The translations under genes were made by a program, and so were the position numbers. From positions 1 through 23,836 of the forward strand of contig QXVZ01032797.1 in assembly GCA_008931825.1 (NCBI GenBank): DNA of 23,836 nucleotides, written 5' to 3'. This DNA comes from Phallusia fumigata. Its lineage: Eukaryota; Chordata; Ascidiacea; Phlebobranchia; Ascidiidae. This document shows positions 10,483 to 17,008 of the stretch, piece after piece. How positions within the stretch are numbered: the first letter of the stretch is position 1; each line of letters begins with the position of its first letter. The notes under the pieces were generated by a model that was given only the letters and a program-made list of their open reading frames with translations, made no database searches and was not told the DNA's origin.

Positions 10483-11693
10483 AAAATTGTTTTACAATTA
10501 CTGTACAAAATTGGCTATTTGTTATTGATCTAAAATACCACAACGGGTTAGATTACTGTTTAAGATTTTCAACATGTAAACACACACCTTGACTGTTACA
10601 TAAGATATCTTTGCTAAGAATAACAGGCATCTAGACCACACACCATAAGTATAATCCAAATTTCTTTGAACACTGTGTGCATAGTCAAAAAATAATTTGG
10701 TAAATCTTAAAGTTTATTCAGATCTATATTACTTTCCACATTTCCTTAGGATTTACTATGCCTCTCTTTGTTCTAACTGTCGGGCAGCAAAAGCCTGTCT
10801 ACATCTTACAACTGTATGAATGTACATTTCGAACTGACATACAAGATTCAGTTTTACAACCCATGGCGGCGGCCGACAGTTTTTAATTCCTAACAGGACA
10901 ATAATTGAACTTGCGCCTTCAGGAAAGGTAATTAGTTGACGACACATACTTGTGGCAAACCGTTCCAGGAAGTGCAAATATTAACTTTGTTTGGATTAAA
11001 ACGCAATAGGCAACTAAAGTTTGCAAAGCGTAACCTCCACAAACAAGGGTTAAAACTTAACACTTATTTTTTCTCCCCTTTAAAACAGATGAGGGGACGA
11101 ATGAACAAACGAAAAGTCACACCGATTGACAGTTAGAAAGAACCGGGTGAAATAGATTTGCTAATGGTTCAACTCCGACCACATTTTTTTCAATTTATTT
11201 ACATTATACGACCACATTTTACAAAGGAGAATTGAGACCAAACAATGCCAACGCCCTTAATCGTAAAAATAACTGCAGCTCGACTGCCAAATGCAGTAGC
11301 AAAACGTAACTGCAAAACAATTGCATCTGTGTTCTACCTCTCATAAATAACGATTTCTTTGAATCAAGCTGGATTTTATTTCGCGCTAGAGGCATGACAA
11401 CGCTTTTGAAAACGAAATATTTGCTTCAGCAAGCAAACTTTACATTATGTTGCGTGAATAAGATCCGCTCTTACCAGCACCGACTGGCGTAACGCTGTCT
11501 GGGGAGAGTTACTCTTTCAAGTAACATTAAACACGTTAATACCACGAACATAAATAGTTCTGTGTATAATTGATTTTTTTAAATAGATTGTTGTGTATAC
11601 AGTCAGTGCAGTGAAAAACCTACATAAACTTTGCCGACGTGGTTTACTTTTAAACATGATCGGCAGTGTAAAAGCAATTAATAGTTTTTTAAT
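10483..11693. other. Spacer between the two TRAK genes
   Basis: No coding region is supportable in this 1.2 kb between the two minus-strand TRAK genes. It should hold the TRAK promoter and any 5' exon, plus the 3' end of the paralogue. A GC-rich patch at 10858-10880 includes a minus-strand ATG (10864) in a GCCGCCATGG context, followed 20 codons later by a GTAAG donor-like site. Confidence 0.5.
11375..11380 (-). terminator. Candidate polyadenylation signal for TRAK paralogue
   Basis: TTTATT on the plus strand, AATAAA on the minus, about 315 bp past the paralogue's stop. A second TTTATT lies at 11194-11199. Either could end the transcript. Confidence 0.35.
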
Positions 11694-12962
11694 TTAACTT
11701 GACTTTTTATCAAGCGCAAATCGGTAAGAATAGCTGGTCATACGAAACCAGCCGTTTATAGTAGCCGATGTTGATGTAGTTGATTTCATAGAGAGAACCT
11801 TAAGTGTCTTTTCCAGGTCTGGCGTCCCAGGAACACCGGGTTTTCCCATTGGTAAACCAGTCGTTTTAGAAAATTCAAGAATTTTTGCGAATAAGTGTGT
11901 TTGACAACTTATCAGTGCTTTTGGTTTGACTACCTCAACTGCTCGACACCGTGTTAGACCGTCGGCTTGTTCAAACTGCGACTTTTGCACGTCGTTATCT
12001 TTTCTAGGCGTTGAAGTTGACGGACAAAAATGTGTGGAGCAGATAGGTGTGGGTTCTTCAACATCACTGGTGTCAAAATTGGCAGCCAATGATAAATGGA
12101 ATGGAATTTTTTCATCAAAAGTTACCTCGATGTCATCTTCAGTGAAAGAGTCGTTTGGATTGTGGGTGATGTCGTGCAACTCACTGCAGGTTTTGTCCAA
12201 AATATTCCGAAGATATTTTACTTGGTTGGATTCAAGGTGCATCATCATGTCACACACATCCTGCGTCTGCAAAGTTTTGCCAAACGCAATGTCTACTTGT
12301 AACTCCGAAATCAGGCGGTCGCAGTGCTGGACCAATCTCAGAGCGTCCTGTTCCCGTTTTTCCCTCTCGTCATTGCTTGCTTTCAGCTCCTCAGTTATTT
12401 TTGCTATCTGTTCATTTGTACCGTGAAGTTTACTATGAAGGGTTCCGAGCTGACCGACAGCGTTTCCGATCAATGAATTTTCCTTATTCTTTATTTCAGC
12501 ACAAAGCAAACCTTTTTGCAATTGCTTTAATGTAGCGTTTTCTTGTTCCAAAAGCTCGACCTCTCTAAGCAGCTCTTTAACGTTGACTCGTCGGCTTTCT
12601 TCTTCATCTTCCTGACAATTTGGCACTGATGGCGACGGTGGTCGACTGTTCCCACCCATCTGCATCATATATTTCTTCATACAGTTGATATCATGTTGAA
12701 GCTGTTTTTTCTCATCAACCATTTCTTCAATCTGCAGTTCTAGATGAGCTTTTTCGGTGTTCAAAGTCTCATATTTTTTCAACAAGTTCTGGCCCATGTG
12801 GACTGCCATTTTTAAGTCTCTGTTTCTTTCTCGTAGCATACTGTTGAGACCTCTAATATCGTGTTGAATATGCGTTTTTGTACAGCACACCTGAAGAAGC
12901 AGTTTAAATACCTCTTCATATTGATGCGGCGTCAAACTCTCGTCCAGATTTGCAGGTGACAT
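11694..12962 (-). CDS. Diverged, shortened TRAK-like paralogue
   Basis: This 422-residue single-exon frame is a tandem relative of the neighbouring TRAK gene. Shared blocks in order are LTPHQ-EEVFKL, a D-R-LN-L-ER-RDL stretch, GQ-LL, coiled coil with GNAVGQLGT--SKL, DEKIPFH-SLAA, and PMGKPGVPGTPDLE near residues 371-384. It begins at the LTPHQ region, so it lacks the conserved KLRADS N-terminus, and ends soon after GKPGVPGT, so it lacks the IVKP block and the Ser/Thr-rich tail. The CC1 box AARIG is AVHMG here (residues 53-57) and SLAAE is SLAAN (291-295). Both changes fall in dynein-dynactin contact motifs. The ATG at 12962 is the first in frame; a strong acceptor, TTTTTTTTGCAG, ends 21 bp upstream. 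There are no internal stops or frameshifts, so it looks expressed and selected. Its function is unknown; a kinesin-biased or regulatory TRAK partner is a guess. Confidence 0.85.
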   Translation of the reverse strand: MSPANLDESLTPHQYEEVFKLLLQVCCTKTHIQHDIRGLNSMLRERNRDLKMAVHMGQNLLKKYETLNTEKAHLELQIEEMVDEKKQLQHDINCMKKYMMQMGGNSRPPSPSVPNCQEDEEESRRVNVKELLREVELLEQENATLKQLQKGLLCAEIKNKENSLIGNAVGQLGTLHSKLHGTNEQIAKITEELKASNDEREKREQDALRLVQHCDRLISELQVDIAFGKTLQTQDVCDMMMHLESNQVKYLRNILDKTCSELHDITHNPNDSFTEDDIEVTFDEKIPFHLSLAANFDTSDVEEPTPICSTHFCPSTSTPRKDNDVQKSQFEQADGLTRCRAVEVVKPKALISCQTHLFAKILEFSKTTGLPMGKPGVPGTPDLEKTLKVLSMKSTTSTSATINGWFRMTSYSYRFALDKKSS

Positions 12963-13172
12963 AATGATTAGCAAAACAAATTATCTGCAAAAAAAATGCC
13001 ATGATAAACACACGCCAAACACAGTCCTAACTAGGGTACAGAATTCACGGCTTCAATAGTCTCAGATACAAGGCAGTACTTATTTGTAAAACATTTTTAC
13101 GTTTTGACAAACGCTAGTGTCATTATCAGGAGCCTAACTTGCCTGTTATATCCTATAAAATTGTTAACAAAC
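12389..13172. repeat. Left copy of unmerged-haplotype duplication
   Basis: About 784 bp here match 13174 to about 13957 in the same orientation, with roughly 30 substitutions and a few one-base indels counted by hand, near 4%. The copies meet exactly at the N at 13173. The left copy stops in non-coding upstream DNA, and the right copy starts inside the coding frame. This is the pattern of two allelic contigs laid end to end. Confidence 0.85.
12984..12996 (-). other. Splice acceptor upstream of the TRAK paralogue
   Basis: On the minus strand an eight-T run and GCAG end at 12985, so the exon starts at 12984, 21 bp before the ATG. The acceptor is preserved in the duplicate copy around 13770. 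It suits cis-splicing of a 5' exon or addition of a spliced leader. Confidence 0.6.
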
Positions 13173-13173
13173 N
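13173..13173. other. Assembly junction (single N)
   Basis: One undetermined base sits exactly between two near-identical segments. It marks a contig join of unknown true length rather than a real unknown base. Confidence 0.85.
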
Positions 13174-13748
13174 TCCTCAGTTATTTTTGCTATCTGTTCA
13201 TTTGCACCGTGAAGTTTACTATGAATGGTTCCGAGCTGACCGACAGCGTTTCCCAGCAATGAATTTTCCTTATTCTTTATTTCAGCACAAAGCAAACCTT
13301 TCTGCAATTGCTTTAATGTAGCGTTTTCTTGTTCCAAAAGCTCGACCTCTCTAAGCAGCTCTTTAACGTTGGCTCGTCGGCTTTCTTCTTCATCTTCCTG
13401 ACAATTTGGCACTGATGGCGATGGTGGGCGACTGTTCCCACCCATCTGCATCATGTATTTCTTCATACAGTTGATTTCATGTTGAAGCTGTAATTTCTCA
13501 TCAACCATTTCTTCAATCTGCAGTTCTAGATTAGCTTTTTCGGTGTTCAAAGTCTCATATTTTTTCAACAAGTTCTGGCCCATGTGGACTGCCATTTTTA
13601 AGTCTCTGTTTCTTTCACGTAGCATACTGTTGAGACCTCTAATATCGTGTTGAATAGGCGTTTTTGTACAGCACACCTGAAGAAGTAGTTTAAATACCTC
13701 TTCATACTGATGCGGCGTCAAACTCTCGTCCAGGTTTGCAGGTGACAT
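13174..13748 (-). pseudogene. Second allelic copy of the TRAK paralogue 5' end
   Basis: The frame from the ATG at 13748 encodes about 191 residues nearly identical to the start of the paralogue at 11694-12962, then runs into the N at 13173. I count eight amino-acid differences. The copy is cut exactly at the N and its match continues into non-coding upstream DNA, so I read it as the other haplotype of one gene. If it were a true tandem duplicate it would be a truncated gene with no 3' part. Confidence 0.75.
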
Positions 13749-13959
13749 AATGATTGGCAAAACAAAATATCTGCAAAAAAAATGTCATGCTAAACACACG
13801 CCAAACACAGTCCTAACTTGGGTACAGAACTCACGGCTCCAATAGTCTCAGATACAGGCAGTACTTATATGTAAAACATTTTTTACTGTTTGACAAACGC
13901 TAGTGTCATTATTAGGAGCCTAACTTGCCTGTTATATCCTATAAAGTTGTAGACAAACG

Positions 13960-15080
13960 TTCTTGGCCTCGTAAGTTGAACCCGTACTCTCTTATCAGTT
14001 ACGTGCTGGCATATTATCCTGCCAAGTTAACTGTATTGATTGCGCTGTTCTAACTGTACGTGCACTTATTACTGCTGCAAGGAAACGTACATTGTTTGCA
14101 GTATCCACGATCTGCAAAACAAATGGTCTGGTTGACTGCCGACATAAATATATTCACTCACGTACGACACATACATGGTGGTTTGTTTGCTCACAGAGGG
14201 ATAAACCCAGCAAGTCAAGTTTACCGAGCAGCAGCGGAAAAGGTCAGTAAACAAAGAGGAAAGTAAGCGAAATCTTTGTGTTAAAAACTTGTCAACAAGC
14301 GCAGGTTAGCGTATTTTAATATAGGATGAGTTTTAATTGCAACAAAAACGTTATTTCTTTTTTCACCCTGTACTACGTTGAGTTAAGTTTATTACGCCTT
14401 GGGGAAAAAACGTTGGTAAAAGTTTGCCAAAAAATCTTGCTACCAACCCTTTACCAAAGTTTAAATGCGGTTCATTTAATTAAAAACTCAAGTTTGTTTC
14501 TTTATATGAAAACCTAAGATTTCTATTTTGCCAATATGATTTCTATGTCAACTTCGATGTCGTGCCATGCATGATTGCACACGATGTTGTGCGTGTGTGG
14601 TTCGTTTACTTGTTAGAATTTTGTTCGTTTTAGAATAATAACGAGATGATTTGAAAGAAACTTTGCACATCTTTTCGTTTTCAAATGTCATGGGATCTTA
14701 CAAGTGTCGTGGTGGTATCTATTCCCTTCACCAATGCTTGGTTAAATCTCGACGAAAAATGCAAAACGCCTGTGAGTGGATGGAGAATGGAGATACAAAA
14801 ATTGTTAATATAATCAAAAGAGTAATTGTTATTGCGGTTTGTGGATATCACGGTATCTTTTTGCCTATTTTAGATGATTTTTGTTGGGTTGTAATGGTAC
14901 AATAGAGTAAAACTTTCAGTTTGAACACGATTTTTAATTTGATTTAAACTATGCATCTAGACTGGCCGTTTTGGTTGAACTGCATTGGTTTTATAAGAAA
15001 CAATTGCTTAGTGATAGTTTATAGTTAAGAATGCTGTTAATCTGTTTCTCGCTTCTTTTATAAAGATTTTCTTCCAAGCA
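13960..15080. promoter_or_regulatory. Divergent intergenic region: TRAK paralogue / MCRS1
   Basis: This 1.1 kb separates a minus-strand gene from the plus-strand cluster and must hold both promoters. It contains no supportable coding frame: the frame at 14651-14905 lacks an ATG at its start and resembles nothing. I see no clear TATA box in a convincing position. The promoter role is inferred from gene orientation alone. Confidence 0.5.
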
Positions 15081-15081
15081 G
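15066..15081 (+). other. Splice acceptor upstream of MCRS1 ATG
   Basis: A pyrimidine-rich stretch (TTTCTCGCTTCTTTTATAAAG, about 15045-15065) is followed by ATTTTCTTCCAAGCAG, whose AG is at 15080-15081, 16 bp before the ATG at 15098. Either AG could serve a 5' exon or a trans-spliced leader. Confidence 0.5.
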
Positions 15082-15097
15082 AAAACCGTTTTAAACA

Positions 15098-16405
15098 ATG
15101 TCAACTAATGAAAATCCTGAATCTGCAATGCATCGACGGCATTCGTCTCGATCAATAAAACGTAAAAAGTTTGATGATGAGCTTGTAGAGAGTAGTCTTC
15201 CTCTAAAACCAAATCTCAGAAAGAGCCTTGATGGCCCTGAGGAAATGGAAACAACGTCACCACATCTAGAAGTTACTCCTGTTCCTGAAGAGACAGGCGA
15301 GAAAAAAATGCACAGACAAGCACAGGATCTTGTCCGGAAGTCTTCTGCAGGATCAGGAAGTGTTGCTGGGGAGAAAAAATCTGTTAAGAAGAAGAAAATT
15401 AAGAAAACGCGACAAGCTTTTGCTGCTGCAAAGGATATGGGAAGATGGAAACCAACTGATGATATTTTGCTGATAGATGCAGTTATGCAGGTTCAAGATT
15501 TAACTCAGGTTCATCTCGCTGTAAAGTTTTCATGTTACTTTACACTTGAGGAAATTCAGGAGCGTTGGTATGCTCTGCTGTATGACCCAGTGATATCTGG
15601 GTTGGCAAAACAAGCTATGAAGACTTTGCCACAGGAACTTGCAAGGGCAGCTCATGCGAAAGCACTTTACAGCAAAAGCGAGGAAAAAATTCTGTCAAAG
15701 ATTCTTACATCGTCACAACCGACTGTTGAAACATTCCAAACAGTGTTAGATGAAAACATTTCTGTCTTTCATCATGGAAGAACAGCATTGTTACTGAAAA
15801 AGCATTGGGATTTAATGAAAAAGTACCAACTTATTGAGGACCAGGGTGTACAACCTCTACCACAAGGAGACCATATTCTGAATTTTTCTGATGCAGAAGA
15901 CCTACTCGATGACCAGGAAATCCTGCAACAAAGAGATGATGCTATAACGCATGAACTTAAAATAGCAGATCGCAAGCAAAAGCATGAAATCAAAAAACTT
16001 GAAGAGGAAATTCCTCGCTGGGAGTTGTTGGTAAGCAGTGTCACTGGTGTTGCAAAACAGGAAATGGATCAACACACAATAGCTGTACTGAGAGGACGGC
16101 TTGTCCGATATCTCATGCGCTCTCGTGAGATAACTTTCGGTCGCTCAACAGAATATCTTACAGTTGACATTGATTTGTCATTGGAAGGCCCAGCATACAA
16201 AATTTCACGTCAGCAGGGGACCATTAAAATGAAAAACAACGGTGACTTTATCATTACAAATGAGGGCAAACGTGCGATTTATGTTGATGGCAAAGTTGTT
16301 ATGAAAGGGGGTCGGGCAAAATTACAACATGACTCTGTGCTGGAAATAGCTTTGCTTCGATTTGTCTTCCTCATCAATGAACGTGTCATGAACAATTCCA
16401 AATAA
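15098..16405 (+). CDS. MCRS1: Microspherule protein 1 (MCRS1), FHA domain
   Basis: MCRS1 is a nuclear subunit of the NSL histone acetyltransferase and INO80 remodelling complexes and also works at spindle microtubule minus ends. The 435-residue frame is close to the human length (about 462). Residues 1-110 are basic and Ser-rich, with a KKKKIKK nuclear-localisation-like cluster near 97-103. The MCRS_N domain starts at GRWKPTDD (115-122) and includes VKFSCYFTL (142-150), ERWYALLYDPVISGLA (155-170) and NFSDAEDL (262-269). A coiled coil spans about 280-310. The C-terminal FHA domain occupies about 340-425, with ITFGR (345-349), SLEGPAYKISR (361-371), KNNGDF (379-384) and RFVFLIN (421-427). No intron interrupts the frame. 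The ATG has ACA ATG context and matches the expected start. It is the first gene of a tightly spaced plus-strand cluster. Confidence 0.97.
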   Translation: MSTNENPESAMHRRHSSRSIKRKKFDDELVESSLPLKPNLRKSLDGPEEMETTSPHLEVTPVPEETGEKKMHRQAQDLVRKSSAGSGSVAGEKKSVKKKKIKKTRQAFAAAKDMGRWKPTDDILLIDAVMQVQDLTQVHLAVKFSCYFTLEEIQERWYALLYDPVISGLAKQAMKTLPQELARAAHAKALYSKSEEKILSKILTSSQPTVETFQTVLDENISVFHHGRTALLLKKHWDLMKKYQLIEDQGVQPLPQGDHILNFSDAEDLLDDQEILQQRDDAITHELKIADRKQKHEIKKLEEEIPRWELLVSSVTGVAKQEMDQHTIAVLRGRLVRYLMRSREITFGRSTEYLTVDIDLSLEGPAYKISRQQGTIKMKNNGDFIITNEGKRAIYVDGKVVMKGGRAKLQHDSVLEIALLRFVFLINERVMNNSK

Positions 16406-16631
16406 TGTTTCTGTGGATATATGTATCCGTTTGCTGTTTTTGATCAGCTAAAGATGCTTCAGTTATTATGTTGAATGCAATAAGTGTACTATTGACAATA
16501 CTGCCCGATGTTTTTGTTACCTTTTATGTATGGTACCATGTAACTTTAATCACATTGTTTTTTTAAGTTCTGGAAATTACACACAAACTATTGGGTCATT
16601 TTGTTTTACAATCTTTTTTTTTGTTTTTTAG
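16406..16631 (+). promoter_or_regulatory. Short intercistronic region with strong splice acceptor
   Basis: Only 247 bp separate the MCRS1 stop from the SNIP1 ATG on this contig. I find no AATAAA or ATTAAA hexamer in it, only AATAAG-like sequence near 16478. It ends in a long T tract and TTTTTTAG at 16630-16631, 21 bp before the ATG. Such an acceptor beside the next start codon, without a canonical polyadenylation signal, is what a trans-spliced operon junction looks like. A separate promoter here cannot be excluded. Confidence 0.5.
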
Positions 16632-16845
16632 ACATCTACTTAGCTTTTTAATATGCCAAAATCGGATAAGCATAAAAACCGTAAGCGAAGCTCATCTGGT
16701 TCGTCAGAACGTTCACCTTCTCCGGTAAAGAAGAAGAAGAAAAGAAGCAGAAGCAGAGAAGAAATAAAGAAAAAACACAACAAGTATGATAAACAAAGGA
16801 ATCGTAGCCCAGAATCAGATAGAGATTCAAGTCCCGAGATTCCTA
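16493..16845. repeat. Left copy of second haplotype duplication
   Basis: This segment matches 16847-17202 and contains the MCRS1-SNIP1 spacer, the acceptor and the first 64 codons of SNIP1 (from 16653). The coding part appears identical between copies, while the spacer differs at roughly nine positions in about 140 bp. The copies meet at the N at 16846. It is best read as an unmerged allelic contig end, not a second SNIP1 gene. Confidence 0.85.
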
Positions 16846-16846
16846 N
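16846..16846. other. Assembly junction (single N)
   Basis: A single undetermined base lies exactly at the border between two copies of the SNIP1 5' region. Left of it the coding sequence breaks off after GATTCCTA; right of it the spacer sequence begins again. Confidence 0.85.
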
Positions 16847-17008
16847 ATTGACAATACTGTCCAATGTTTTTGTTACCTTTTTGTGTATGGTACCATGTAA
16901 CTTTAATCACTTTGGTTTTTGAAGTTCGGGAAATTACACACAAACTATTGGATCATTTTGTTTTACAATCTTTTTTTTGTTTTTTAGACATCTACTTAGC
17001 TTTTTAAT

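Noticed and set aside
13174..13748. A third, truncated TRAK gene
   Set aside because: It ends exactly at an N, and the match extends through non-coding DNA at allelic-level divergence; an unmerged haplotype explains it better.
14651..14905. 84-codon plus-strand frame just upstream of MCRS1
   Set aside because: It begins with TTG, its first ATG is internal, and it has no similarity I can name.
16653..16845. A separate short RS-rich protein upstream of SNIP1
   Set aside because: It is identical to the start of SNIP1 and is cut at the N; its apparent C-terminal residues are read-through of spacer DNA after the junction.
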